Below are positions 23,184 through 35,395 of a DNA stretch of 64,000 nt, piece by piece; position 1 is the first letter of the stretch, and each line of letters starts with the position of its first letter. The notes beneath the pieces are model-generated. The model did not search any database. It saw nothing but the letters and a program-made list of their open reading frames with translations, and was not told where the DNA came from. The stretch lies in contig JAJEKV010000027.1 in the NCBI GenBank assembly GCA_021234155.1, forward strand, positions 12,926,916 to 12,990,915. The letters are read 5' to 3'. The stretch is from Isoetes taiwanensis. Its lineage: Eukaryota > Streptophyta > Lycopodiopsida > Isoetales > Isoetaceae. Position numbers and translations under genes: made by a program.

Positions 23184-24867
23184 TTCATAGGCCGCGTTCA
23201 TCTCGGCTATAATGCGAACTTGGCCATTCCTTACCCCGCAATGAATTGCGAACCATAGGCATGATAGGTTCCCTTGTAGATAGGTTTTCCCTTGCAGGCC
23301 AGTGAGCAGTACGTGACCTGCCCATGTATAGAGGGTTGCTGATGGCCCGACTTCTCCAGTTTTACCTTGTCTACATGTGTTACTTTTTTTTTGCTGTGAT
23401 GTTTGATATCGGACTTCGGTCCTTAAACCTCTTTTATGATAATTATGTGAAATGCACCATGGTGCTTAAACTCTTATATGCTTTCAATTTTAATGTTATT
23501 ACCTTTGGAAATAAGGAATTATCTTCCCTTTTTTTTTTTTTTTTTTTTTTTTTTTGAAGGTACGATTTTTTTTTTATATTATATAAATAAAGAAGTACAA
23601 TGTTTGATGTTAGTTGAGAATTACTACAGGAGTAATCTCAACATCTTCATTCTTTACTAACAAAAAACTTATTATGGATTACTCTTGAAGCTGATACACT
23701 TGAAGTTCACACAAATCTTCCCACATGGTGACCAAATAGTGCCTGATGATGTTAAAGACAAGCCCTGAAAGGCCCCCGAAGATTCATAACAGTTGACAGA
23801 GTCATAGAAGTCCTCAGAAATGATGAAAAGGGCAAAAAAGTGTAAGGCTTCATATCTGTAAGGCTGCAGCAAGATAATATGAAATCCAAGAAGCTCTCAC
23901 TCAAACATATCAGTATTTGAGCATAATCGACCAAGCATATCAGTACTTGTGAAGATTGTGAGGTTCTTGGCATAAAATACCAAAGCCAATGAGGAATCTC
24001 TCAAGCATAGCAGTACTTGAGAGTTCTTGGCATAAAATACCAAAGCCAATTTAATATCAGTAATCTCTCAAGCATATCAGTACTTGAGAGTTCTTGGCAT
24101 AAAATACCAAAGCACAGCAAAAATTGGCAACCACTCAAGCATAGCAGTACTTGAGATAGGAACCGAGTGCTAAAAGAAAACCAATTCACTTGCTATCTGC
24201 TTTTCAACCTGTAACCTTGCATTTTCCAACCAGAATCCAGCAAAACTGATATGAAGGTACTGCTAAGAAAAGAATCTTCCTAACCATCTAATGCACAATT
24301 TGAACCCTTCTGCTAGAAAGAAGGAGTAGGAAGCGGAAAGAAATAGCCAAATGCGAAAGAACCTGGATGATAAGAAAATGAAGTTGCAAGAAATTGAAAC
24401 TGCACCACTTGATAGATCTGCCAGCAAATCTTTACTCCATCTTATAGGCATTTACGCCATTTCGATGTGTTCTTGCCTCAAGAAAGATCACTCCCAAGAC
24501 TGAAACATACTGCTTCACAAGAAAAGCAGAAGAGTAAAATGCCACGTTAGAGGCTTACTGCAAGAAACTATGAAGAGCCGCCTGATGTAGCTTCAGATTT
24601 TTGAGAATAGGTAACTCCAGATTTCCTCTGCCAGAATGAACGATTCCTAGCTAGCACCACAGATCGGTTTAGAGGAGAGCAATGAAACAGTGGTAGTGCC
24701 GGAAATGGAGGGCAGAGGCGGCTCTCTCCCTCCGGAACTGCCCTAGCCGCTACCTCCGGCGCCTGCGCCAAGAACCATCCCGTCTCTTCCTTCTTTTAGG
24801 TATAATTTCTTATATTTTTAACTAACCCTAATGCTGAGGACAAACATTATTTCTAAGGAGGGGAGAA
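23184..24867 (+). other. Retrotransposon 3' non-coding region
   Basis: 1.7 kb without a credible ORF. It contains a T-tract at about 23,528-23,555, a minisatellite at 23,893-24,155, and the polypurine tract AAGGAGGGGAGAA at 24,855-24,867 directly before the 3' LTR, which would prime plus-strand synthesis. Small antisense open frames occur in the minisatellite and are repeat by-products. Confidence 0.75.
23893..24155 (+). repeat. Minisatellite, about 70-90 bp unit
   Basis: About three and a half degenerate copies share CTCAAGCATA.CAGTACTTGA followed by GTTCTTGGCATAAAATACC AAAGC. Each unit contains TCAAGCATAKCAGTACTTGA, itself an imperfect inverted repeat (TCAAG..CTTGA). Confidence 0.85.
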
Positions 24868-26845
24868 TGTGACGTTCCAAGTATTTATACAGTATATGTA
24901 TAAATATACTGACACATCACCCAGTAAAGATACGCCACCATGGGGTATCTTAACCTAGGGGGTTGACCTAAAAGGGATTAATTTAGCTATGCTAAATTAA
25001 TTATTAAAGGTTAATTACAAGTATTGTCAAATTAACTTAAATGGGTTAATTGATTAATTAGGAAGGCGCCACTTGGCCAAATTCGATTGGCCAGCATGGG
25101 AATGCTAACTTGGGGCATTAAATTGGATCCCTATTCCATTTGGCCGCAAAATCGAACCAGGAGGAGCAGCTGCTGAGCGCCCCAGTTGTTGCTGAACACC
25201 CAAGTTGCTGAAGTTGTTGCTGAACACCCAAGTTGCTGAAAGATGGAGGTGCCCCATGATAACGGTTCTAGCAGAAACTCGGGTTAGTGAATAGTCTAGC
25301 TTGAGCTTCTAGGATAGTGCCTCAGTTAGTCTTCTCTGGTTATCTTTGTTAGGACTAACCCTTCTTTGATATTGAGGATTATATTTCAATTATGGATTAT
25401 GCTTTGTTAAGTAAGCATGGATGAATCTATGAAAGTATCTCTGTCAGCTTCCGTAAAGCAGGGATTAAAGGGGGGTAGAGACCTTTGAGCCCATGTATTG
25501 TAGTATGCTCCTAGATAGAGCCCTGTATTATTCCCATTAGATGCGGCCTGTGCACAGGAGACCACTGAGTCGTAGATGCTATGGAATTGCTTAGCACCAG
25601 AGAAGGGACGCAGTGGTGAAGTGGGGGTGGGGTCTTGCACGAACATAAAAGGCTCCTGGGACCAGGGAAAAAATTAAGCATACTATATATTTTTTCATAA
25701 AAAATGGTTTGGCTATTTTTTCAAAATTTTACAGTATTTTATGATATATATTTGGCTAAAGTTATTATTATTATTACATTTATATATATTTGGACCTGGC
25801 GAAACTTTTGAATTATGTAACATAAGCTCACAACATAGCTTATAACATCCATAGTCTGAACTACATTCTATGCAACAACACCTTCTAGATATAGTGATCA
25901 AATTGCACTTATCTCTAATCCAGATATTATGCAACCAGGCTGGGACTCCTACAGTGGGCTAGGCCTAATAGCCGGTCACGTAGAGGGCCGGGTATGGATC
26001 TGACACTCCCTGGGTGCAGAGGTGTGACCCGTATGGGGCATCCTGTACTTTGAAGATAAAGTTAGGGGAGTAGGTCGAGTACGGATGCGGGGGTCGCTGA
26101 TGCGGCACGTATTCTCTAGCTCACTCATGGAACCGCTGTGATCCTGGAAGGGGACGCTTCCCCGACCTGCCTCATCGGACAGGTCTTCATGAAACCTGGA
26201 GTAGGCTCGAAGGGTGGTACCTTGAGTCTGCATCTCCGAAAGGCTATAGTGATTCCATAGCATGATTCGACTCATCTGCAAAGTGTGCTCAGGAGGGGTG
26301 GACAACCCTAGCCGATGTTCTATGCTGATCTCTTGAGACCTAGCCGTCAGTCGATCCTCACTGGAGTCTGAGCTGGGGTAGAACCGTGGGTTTGGGGTGT
26401 TTTCTCTAGTATTAAATGTGGGTCAAAGCATGGAGCTGGGGGGCATTTTTGCGCCAGCCAAGCACCCCCTAAGCACCTAATGCAGGAAATTTTACTTATT
26501 TTTATCTTTTTTTCTATAACTCTGATGAAGCTGAAATTTTGTATTCCAAGGCATAATATGAATGCGTTTCAGGGAAAAATATCAAAAAAATAAAAGAAAA
26601 AATATTTTTTAAAAATACAAAGAAAATAGCTCCGCAAAGCACCCCCTAAGCTTCCGCTTCCGCGACATAGGAGCCCCATTGAAGGCGTGGGCCGAATGAC
26701 CCCTCTGTGTCCTTCACTCGAGCATCTCACCATAGATGGCCCGAGTTAGACGGAGGGCCCTGCTCATGGCGAGATGGTTGCCATGGGAGGGGGAAGTCCC
26801 CGTATGTATACGCCCGAGCGTCGTATACATTCTGGGAGCGTCACA
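24868..26845 (+). repeat. 3' LTR of the 14-kb retrotransposon
   Basis: The 1,978-bp LTR starts TGTGACGTTCC and ends CGTCACA. It is about 430 bp longer than its partner because of a 28-bp tandem duplication (25,184-25,239), an insertion of about 290 bp at 25,657-25,946 flanked by CTGGGAC on both sides, and a replaced or inserted AT-rich segment at about 26,417-26,660 that is flanked by AAGCACCCCCTAAGC repeats. Confidence 0.93.
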
Positions 26846-26850
26846 ACAGT
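26846..26850. repeat. Target site duplication, right (ACAGT)
   Basis: The second copy of ACAGT, directly after the 3' LTR. Confidence 0.93.
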
Positions 26851-26906
26851 TATCCACGCCTCGATCAGTTATGAGATTGCAAGATACCTCCCGGTTGTAC
26901 CTATAA
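26851..26906 (+). pseudogene. Remainder of the last exon of the RING-like gene
   Basis: Continuing the exon 6 frame of the gene at 10,595-12,810 across the insertion site, counting the duplicated ACAGT once, keeps the frame open for 18 further codons (STPRSVMRLQDTSRLYL at the end) to a TAA at 26,904-26,906. The retrotransposon therefore landed inside the last coding exon, and this is the stranded C-terminus. What follows should be the old 3' UTR. Confidence 0.78.
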
Positions 26907-28690
26907 TTCACCCCATTTGATACTCTTAAGTCAATCCCAGCTGCTGACGGCATGGAGACTCCAAAACGAAATTTGGATACTGAACTGAATGCAGTCGTAT
27001 CAAGTAAGTACCGATGCCACATACATGATTGAATTATGGCATAATCCCGTGGGGAAATCATAGTTTACGTACGGGGTTAAAGTACCATAAAGCACTAAAG
27101 AAATGGTTGAAATAGCTAGAGACCCTATCAAAATATAGGCCGCATAGACAAGTCCAACATAGAGTTGGCCCCTGTCCATTTGGGAAGTAGGTGGCACAGC
27201 CAGATCATAAAGGTATATAGGCAATGGGTTTGTTTGAAAGAACTACCAAGGTTACACTTTAGCTAAGTTAGAGCAGAGCTCTAGCATTGTGGGATGTGGA
27301 TATATGCGTATTAGGTACATATGATGTACAGATACGATAAACATCTTGGAGAGTTAATCTAAGTAGCGACACGAGGAGAGAAAGATGACTGCTCCAAAGT
27401 TACCAATGAAGGGTCTGGAGATATGTTCGAAATGTGCAAAGGACCGTCAATCCGTTGCATACTAGGGTGTGATGTTGTAGTTGGCACGTGAAATAAATGT
27501 TAACGGCCCATAGAATGAAGCTTAAGATGAGGGGATTGAATAGTACAATAGTACAATTCCAGGATAGGTGGTATCAAATAGCAGTTACTTGCTAGAAGTT
27601 CAAATGTGTCTTGCATAGACACTTAAGACTATCTTTCCCACATGATCTATACCTGGATCCGGCAGAGGTGAAGAGCATGGGTTACAAGGAGGTGTAAGTT
27701 AGAATATACAGGACTCGAACATGGATACAAGTCCAGGTTATATCAAATGTCATTATTGTAGGAAGACTCACAAAATACCAGGTAGGCACCTTGATGACTC
27801 CAGGTAATTTACGATTTATACAAAGGCTCACCGCTCTTAGGCCACGACTATGGCTTAAATGAGGATGCAAAGTCATTTGGAATGCCACAATAGCGTCATA
27901 ACATCATGACAGAGAAATATAATGACTAACATTTCTAGGATGTAGGACAACGTTGAATCATAACCCCCAATGATAGGTGGGTTAACAATATAGGAAACAT
28001 ATAATAGCGGCTTAGAAGCCACATACGTAAAGGAGTAAATGGATTGTTGACTCTACTAAATAAAGGTCACAGCCAAAGGGTGAATTGTGTACGTTGTGCC
28101 AGGCGTAAGGGCCAAAATACTGGAAATCAGCCATAGAGTAGACAATCCATTATTGGAACGCGGCCCATTTTTTTGTCCGCCACGGTGCCTAATGACATGG
28201 CCATGTTTTTCCCAATATGAGTTTACAGTTTGCCGAAACCCTGATCTTTAATTGCCCAAACGTGGAGCTCTATTTGCCGAAAGAGAAGCCGCCTCTTGCC
28301 CTAATTTGGATCTCCTCTGCACCGTGTATGGCGCTACTATGTCGGCATGCTGCTCTATTTTTGCTAAACCGCCTTTTTGTTATTTTGCAAAAGCCCTTTG
28401 ATGGTGCTGGACGATTCCTTTGATGGGTCGAAATTATGCCATTGTGGTTCATTGATTGCTCTTTGTTAGCGCAGTTTTTGGGCGTGATTCATGGCCAAGC
28501 TAAGATTCTAACCTTTTTCTTCTTATTCTTGATGTTTATTTATGCTTAAAGGTTCTGATTTTTCCCTCCATGCATGCCACGGTAGAGCCTTTTTCCCTCC
28601 AAATTGACCTGCTTCACACCAAATCTTTATAAAATCAAGGATTCTCCTGATGCCAGCTCCTCAATCCTTGCTTTTTTGGCTAGGATTGCT
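26907..28690. other. No gene seen
   Basis: Presumed 3' UTR and downstream flank of the RING-like gene, then intergenic DNA. The open frames are short and without motifs. Towards the right end the DNA becomes the 5' flank of the pogo-type transposase gene. Confidence 0.5.
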
Positions 28691-28722
28691 CTGCTGGAAG
28701 CATCCTTGCCATTGAATCCTCT

Positions 28723-28729
28723 ATAAAAG
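28723..28729 (+). promoter_or_regulatory. TATA box of the pogo-type transposase gene
   Basis: TATAAAA in CCTCTATAAAAGCATAC lies 83 bp upstream of the ATG at 28,812, a good distance for a plant core promoter with a 50-60 nt leader. Confidence 0.6.
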
Positions 28730-28811
28730 CATACTTTTTGCCCCTCATTTGAACTCGTGCCTTCTTGCTTCCTTCCTGCCTTCTCATTCCTTTTTTTTCT
28801 TATACTGATCC

Positions 28812-31089
28812 ATGGCTCGAAGAACAAGATCTGGTAGTAGGCAGTCTGAAGATTCATCTGTTGCTGCTGCTGCAGAAGTCCTTACAGGACTTTTACCTCA
28901 ATGGCCAAGAAACCACTGTAGATTTAGAGTGAATGCCTTGCCTCCTGGTCAATCCCATGTAGTGGAATCATCTGAAACTGATCAGCAGGAGGCAGGCAGA
29001 CCGTTGAAGAAGAAGATTGTTAGAAATATGAAGAGAGGTGGATGGAGTTTGGAGGCATTGGAGAAAGCCAAAGAGGATGTTGAATCAGGTTTCTACCCTA
29101 TCAGAAAAGCTGCAAGGTTTTATGGGATTCCTCACACAACTCTAAGAAACCATATCTTTGATATATCCAAATCCAAATGTGGTAAGAAACCAAGGGTTTT
29201 GTCTATTTAAGAGGAAGCTAATCTTGTTGACTGGTGTCTCCAAAAGATCCTTGAGGGCTTTGGTATGACTGTTTGCATGTTAAGGCAGAAGGTTGCAAAA
29301 ATGTGTGCAGGTAGATTAACCCCATTTAAGAATGGTGTACCAGGCCAGAAGTGGTGGAGATTGTTCAAAGGAAGGCATCCAGAATTGGCTTTGAGAAAAC
29401 TCAAATTATGGACAATGCTCGCGCTTTAGCTGTGTCCAAACCAAATCTTGATGCTTTCTATGATCAATTGCATGAATGTTATAATGAATTTGGTTTTGAT
29501 GCTTCTCACATTTGGAATTGTGATGAATCTGGAATTCAGGCAGGGAAGGAATCAGGTGCACGAATTATAGCAAGGAAGGGGGCCAAGCAAAGCTCTGAGC
29601 GAACAATGCAAAATAGAGAATGGTTGACGGTTCTCTGCTGTGTCAATGCTGCAGGTGAGAAGCTCCCTAACTTGTATATTTTAAAGGGTAGAAGAGCCAG
29701 GCAAGATTATTTAGATGGATGTGAGCCCCAAGCTGCTATATCTATGCAAAAAAGGGCATGGATGACCAATGATATATTTAAAGATTGGATTGAGCACTTC
29801 AGGCGGAATGTTCCAGGTGGGGTTTCCACTTCTAATCCCCATCTTTTAATTCTAGACGGCCATGGATCTCATGTAACATTAGAAACAGTTAAGTTAGCAG
29901 CAAAGCATGGCATCCAAATCTTGAAAATTCCGCCACATACATCTCATAGATTGCAGCCTCTAGATGTTGCTTGTTATAGGTCCTTTAAGGAATCATTTAG
30001 AGGCATCAGAAAAAAGTATTGCATGAATAATGACATGATGGAACCTCCAAAAGCATTAGATGAATCATTGACAATGAGGAATATCATGTCTGGTTTTCAA
30101 AAAACAGGTATATTTCCCTTTGATAGAACTAAAGTTCAGCCAGAATTAGGAGGAATAGGCATAGTTTTATATGATTTGGCTCCTGCTGGAACTGAAACTG
30201 CAGTGCAATATGATCATGAAATTATATGCAATCTTGATGTTGAGGATGATAATATAGAGCAAGGCCAGCAAGTTGCTGGAAATGAGAATGTAGAGCAGGG
30301 CCAGCAAACTAATGCTAATGTAATAGGTGCAAGAGAAGGCAGATATCAGAGGCACATTGTTGGTTACCAGGGCTGAAGTAATCAGCAAAATGGAACAAGA
30401 TGAAAAGGAAAAATTGGAAAGGAAGAAGGCTAGAGAGGAGGCTAACTTAAAGAAGAAAGAGTTGCAGGAGAAGAAAAAGAAACTTAAAGAACAAAGGGAG
30501 AAGGAGAAGGAAGAGAGGAAAAGAATTAGAGCATTAAGAAAAGGATTTCCAGAATTTGGTCCACGCAATCATCCAATGATTGAAGCAAGGCAAGCAAGAG
30601 CTGATGCCTTGGCAAGACTAAGGACCAAGAGATCAAAGAGAGCGGCAGAGCAGGTTTGAGTTGTACTTTATTTATTGTTTAATTCCAAGCATTATTAGAC
30701 ACTAAATTCATTTCTGTATGTTCTAATGCAGCAAGCACAAGAGGCACAAGATAATGATGAATGTTCTACTGATTCTCAAGGTGAATCTGAAGATACTTTT
30801 GCTGATGCACAGGTAATTTTGAAATGCAGCATGTTTATTATAATATTATCATTTCAATTGTTGATTTTCAGATTCTAAATAATTGTGTGTGGTCATTGAT
30901 TAGGATGGTCCTTTGGAAGAGGAGCAGACACCACTTTTAAATGTCATACTAAATATTCAACCTGACAACAACCAATTACCTGCACTTGATCCAGCAGATG
31001 TTAGTACTGATCTGTTTCAAGGGGAAAAGAGAGCCTCAAAAAGGATGAGGACTCTAAATTCGCTGTATGGTGATGATTATGTAAAGTAA
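28812..31089 (+). pseudogene. pogo/Tigger-type (CENP-B-like) transposase gene with two introns
   Basis: ATG 28,812 opens an N-terminal Arg/Ser-rich segment, then a psq-type helix-turn-helix (WSLEALEKAKEDVESGFYPI, then AARFYGIPHTTLRNHI), then a CENP-B/Tc5-type DNA-binding region after a TAA at 29,208-29,210. The DDE domain has Asp at 29,522 (NCDESGI), 29,855 (LILDGHGSHV) and 29,963 (LQPLDVACY), a DD35D spacing. A Lys/Glu coiled coil follows at 30,390-30,620. GT-AG introns lie at 30,654-30,731 and 30,813-30,903, and the final exon ends at TAA 31,087-31,089. The frame slips by one base near 29,400 and again near 30,330. The catalytic triad is complete and lesions are few, so it is either a young relic, an active gene with sequence errors, or a domesticated protein. 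I could not find terminal inverted repeats. Confidence 0.82.
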
Positions 31090-31956
31090 AATCAGATTTT
31101 GAAGAAGCATTGCTGTAATTTCTAGAATTTGAGATATATGTCAACTTTAGAACTTGATACTTTCTTTTTACCATGTTAGGATTGTAGCGTCTTGAATTAC
31201 CCAATGCATGTCTCATAGGTACAAATCATTAGAGATTATATGTTTTGTTGGGGTGTTGAAATGTTGATTGGATTTCCTTTATATGGAAATGCAACCAACA
31301 TTTCATGCCCTTGTTGCTAATTGAATTTCAGTGTGCATGTGTGCAGGTAAGAAATGTGGTGTTAGGAGGGTTCAATTCCCTCATTTCTTTGATTGTGTAT
31401 GCGTGATAGATATGTGGATCTAATCTAAGTGAATTTTATGGTGTTCTTATTGCAAGTTATATGCTGCAATGAATGATTTTATGGCGTTGCAGATCTTTAA
31501 AAAGGTACAAAGTTGAACCATTTATGGTCTTAAAATGCACCAAGTTTGGACTGGAACAGAATTAAATCCAGGCATATGATGAACCAATTCAGGGACTATC
31601 ATGGACCATTTTTGTCTCCAAACCCCCCTATGTTTAACCTCTTTCAAACTCTACTGTGATGATTTTTTTTACTGAAATAACATATCAGAATGTAGTCCAA
31701 CTCTAGACCTCTTAGATACATCTAATATCATGGAATTTGGATGGATCTGTAATCCCTTACACTCTTTCAGATCTTAAATGGACCATTGATGGCCAGTCTA
31801 CTCTAGACGTATAAAACATATTGAAGAAGAGAAGGAATGAAGGACCCTTATTAATGATATTTAGCGACAGGATAGGAAGGTTATTACCTAACATAAAGGG
31901 TGGTCTTTGCTAACATGCAAAGGTAGACTTGAGGCTTGAAAGGCAGCAAGAGCTGA
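31090..31956. other. No gene; imperfect palindrome at 31,256-31,305
   Basis: Downstream flank of the transposase gene. GAAATGTTGATTGGATTTCC and GGAAATGCAACCAACATTTC face each other around TTTATAT and could form a stem-loop. Nothing else is supported. Confidence 0.5.
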
Positions 31957-31961
31957 AAAAC

Positions 31962-34078
31962 TGCTGCCACAATTTGACAGCATAGAAGAGCAATTGACAT
32001 TTCTCATTGATGGCTAACAATTTGCTGAAATATGTGCATATACCAAGTCTGCATCCTCAAGACAATTCAAGCAACCTCAAGTTGAAGAACCAAGCAAGGA
32101 CTCTCATTTGAAGTATTGCAAAGAAGGGTTGAAGGTCAAAATGTAGTGCAAGGTCAACATAAGGAAGCTCTATGGCAAGATAAAGATTGGAAGACCCCCT
32201 AAGAAGTAAGATATTCATTCAAGTTCTTTGGCATGATCTATACCTTGAGGAACTTCTTGACTCCAATTGCCTCCTTTTACTCACCATTGTTCAAATCCAA
32301 AATGGCTTAATCTATCTCCCAGTCAAGAACAACACACACTCCATCACACATCCACTATTTCCATAAATCCCTATTGAAATTGGCATATTAATGGCCAATA
32401 GGGCACACTCTCTCTCTAAAGCAAAAAGGAGGGAGAAAAATCCTCATTACAAAAAACACTCGGGCCAAATTGGTCTAAGCATTATTAAGATTTCGTGCCA
32501 AAAGTGCATATAATTATGCCACATCATCATCCACCGCACCAAAAAATGCCACCTCACCATACATGTCATCCACCATTTTGTTTTCCATCTCACACAAGTT
32601 GTTGACTAGGGGAAAAGATCTTTTCCATGTCACCATGCCATGTCATCATCCACCTCACCAAAGTTGGCCACCTCATCACACATCATATTCCTTTTTATCT
32701 CACAAAATTTTGACTAAGGGAAAGGTTTTGCCAAGTCACCACATGCCAAGTCACTACATGCCAAGTCACCCTATGCCACGTCACCTTTGGTTGCCTACAC
32801 ATACCCTATACTCACCACGTGTCCAAACTCCAAGGTCACACTATGTCAAAAGAAAAAATATGTGCAAACAAATTATTTTCCTAAACATCCCTTTGCCTAG
32901 GCATTATTGCGCCAATGCCCATGTGCCACGTTGCCTTGGTCATATTTTTGAAGGAAGCCTGTGGGATATTGTTCTTCGGCACAAAAACTCTCTGACCTAA
33001 AAAGGTCAGGCCAAGATCCGACCTCTCCGGTGGATCTGACCTGACAATCATGAGCTTCAACATCCTTTTTGTACCCTTGTGCCTCGAGAAACACCAAAAC
33101 ACGCATAAGCCAAATCAAACAAACCCAAATGCCAAGAATGTGCCGGAAATAAGAAAATAAAAGGGGGACAAGTTTTGGAAAAAAGGGGTCGGCTTCTATG
33201 CGAATTTCTGACGTCTGAGCTACTGTATATATCGGATTTGAAAGTATTTTGCGAAGAATGGCCTACCTTGCATGAAGTTTAGTTGAATTTGATGCAAAAA
33301 CCTTATTGTTTACCTTCTTATGATTATTTTGGATCCTGTGCCCAAGACTGAGAGCTTTGGAATTGATGTTTACCTTCTATAATCAAATGAGAGAAAATCC
33401 GACTTTGGTAAGTACTATTGTTATTTGACAGTGTGAATTCTTATTTCTCTATGCTAAAAATCCATAAACACAGAAGATAGAGACTATTAACAATATCTGA
33501 GTTAGTTTTCTTGCACCATAGGATTTCTACAGTAATTACAATTCCAAAAATCATTAAAACACATCTCTAGAAACCATATGTCTGTTCATTCTTGAATCAA
33601 GAACTGTATTGGCTGATAAACAATTCTTTCCCACAAAAATGGCTGCAATTTGCTTTTGTGATGCCTGTGCACTTAGTTTGCAGAGCCATTAGAAGTTAAA
33701 TCAGTTGTCAAAACTAAAAAAAGTGTTCGATCTCAAGAGTTGGCAAAACAAGCTCTCGGGTTGGGATATTGACTCAAATTTGACTTGGTCAGTAGGCTCA
33801 ATTCCATAGAGAAGCCTAAGGAATTTGCAAATAGGCATTGGTATACTAATCAAGCACATTGTCTAGACTCCTTATGAATTGAAATTATAGAAAAGCTCTT
33901 AAAGATTGTTCCAGGGCAAGGTTTTTGCTGTGACTAGTTTTTTTCTGTTTAAGGAAACTGATCTATCTGGGTTCTTGAGTATAGTACTTGCAGAATTCTC
34001 TACAGAGTGGTTGCCTATAGCAACCTGGAGGTCCTATACCCTTGAGGTTGAGGGTTTTGTCAAGGAAAACCTTCAACA
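31962..34078 (+). mobile_element. Solo LTR, copy A (2.1 kb)
   Basis: Starts TGCTGCCACAATTTGACAGC and ends CCTTCAACA, with the 5-bp duplication AAAAC on both sides (31,957-31,961 and 34,079-34,083). It aligns in order with copy B at 46,591-49,244: the CATAGAAGAGCAA start block, GTTGAAGAACCAAG, CATCATCCAC-rich middle, GATATTGACTCAAATTTGAC, GAGTGGTTGCCTATAGCAAC and the end. There is no internal coding region or second LTR, so it is a recombination product. Strand is assigned arbitrarily. Confidence 0.85.
32730..32795 (+). repeat. 16-17 bp tandem repeat in solo LTR A
   Basis: About four units of ATGCCAAGTCACCAC with variants (ATGCCAAGTCACTAC, ATGCCACGTCACC). The last variant creates an ACGTCA bZIP-type core. 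Confidence 0.75.
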
Positions 34079-34083
34079 AAAAC

Positions 34084-35380
34084 TCTTTAAAGATTTGGTG
34101 CATGGCTTAGGGAAGAAGACTTCCATGTCCTAGGACAACAAGGTGAATTGAATTCACCAAGAACCTTTTTAATGGATAGATAGATAGTTAGATAGTATCT
34201 ATACATCATGCCACATTGGCAGCGTCCATGAGGACTTATGATGGATCCGCAGAGACTTGAACACAAGATCTCGTAATAGAGGAGGCCTATCTTGAGGGGT
34301 CTTTGGGTGGTACGGTCCCCTGGGATCTTCACATAATCCCTTAGAATATGTAAGTTCATTTGCGGGACTTAGGGACGATTAGGCATTAAAATAATGCTTG
34401 GAAATACTTTGCCCGGACCATATCTAGATACCGTAGAAGGAGGTGACTAGTCAACAATGGTTGGAGGCCATTGGAAGTGGAACGTACGGGAGAACAACTC
34501 CAAAAGAGGGTAGACCGCTGTCAATTTGACATGCGGGTAGCGCAAATAATTAATCACAGCCATATATGCGGTGAAGCTTGGCACAAAAGAATACTAAATT
34601 TTATACCCGGGATTAATTAGAATAGAGGGTTGACACTGTTGTGGGGGTTCTAACAGAAGCACTTACTACGTGTTACCGAGTATGTATAATGATCTGGGGG
34701 AGTGATCCATAAACGGGAACACGGCCGGTGAGAAGAAATATTGAAGGGTGATAGGATCGAAGAAATTCAAACCCATGGTGTAGAGGGGTGCTGCACGGCA
34801 GTCCCTAGTGGGTTGGACGAAAAGAGATACTTGCTCTGGGAAATGAGACGAGTCAAGGTTTAGACACTAGAGAGAGACAACGTTAATTATAATTATGTCT
34901 ATAAAATATTACTTAACCCTTAATATATAACATGGAACAAGGTCTAATATAAAGCATATGAATGTAGTATAGATTGAATCATGGCAAGGCCCGAAGAAAT
35001 TTGGTTATCAAGGCATCTACCAAAGGAAAAAAAACTGTTTAAAGCTATAGGCCGAGGAATGTCGATAACTGGACATTATTATCGTCACCTAACGAATATC
35101 CAAGGTGAATAGTGGATTAGAATCCAACTTGGAAGTTTCTATCTTACTCCGAGGAATTTCCTTCCATCACTCAGCGTAAATTGTATGTCGATATGGTTGC
35201 GGAGACATTCAGCAATGATGATAATAACTCCTAAGTGATTTCTAGCTCACCATGGTTGCACAAGTCCGGCGGAGTTGTTGCCACCTCAGCGTCGGTCTAG
35301 AGAAGAGTGATGGAAGACATGAGTCTTCCTAGAGAAACAGAGATGCTATTGGTTAAGTATAAAACGAGAATATTATTATC
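34084..35380. other. No gene seen
   Basis: No convincing ORF. A short (GATA)n-like tract lies at 34,173-34,196. On the minus strand near 34,240-34,275 the sequence TTGTGTTCAAGTCTCTGCGG resembles a tRNA-type B box, so a SINE relic is possible. The rest is unassigned. Confidence 0.4.
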
Positions 35381-35395
35381 ACTAAAACAAGGCTT

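Larger units (their letters stand above)
12811..26845 (+). mobile_element. 14-kb Ty3/gypsy chromovirus-like LTR retrotransposon with accessory ORFs
   Basis: Both LTRs begin TGTGACGTTCC and end CGTCACA, and the element is bounded by the 5-bp duplication ACAGT (12,806-12,810 and 26,846-26,850). A tRNA-iMet primer site follows the 5' LTR and a purine tract precedes the 3' LTR. The order inside is: histone H3 fusion ORF, accessory ORF2, accessory ORF3, gag, protease, reverse transcriptase, RNase H, integrase, chromodomain, then 1.7 kb of non-coding DNA. Protease, RT, RNase H, integrase in that order plus the chromodomain place it among chromoviruses. Gag and pol are damaged (stops, frameshifts, an integrase deletion). 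The LTRs differ by scattered substitutions and by insertions in the 3' copy, so the insertion is not recent. Confidence 0.93.

Noticed and set aside
27000-27224. Hydrophobic 74-codon minus-strand frame
   Set aside because: Membrane-like by composition only; no motif, no promoter, and it lies in the presumed 3' flank of the RING-like gene.
30167-30568. 133-codon Ser/Phe-rich minus-strand frame
   Set aside because: It is the antisense shadow of the Lys/Glu-rich coiled coil of the pogo-type transposase.
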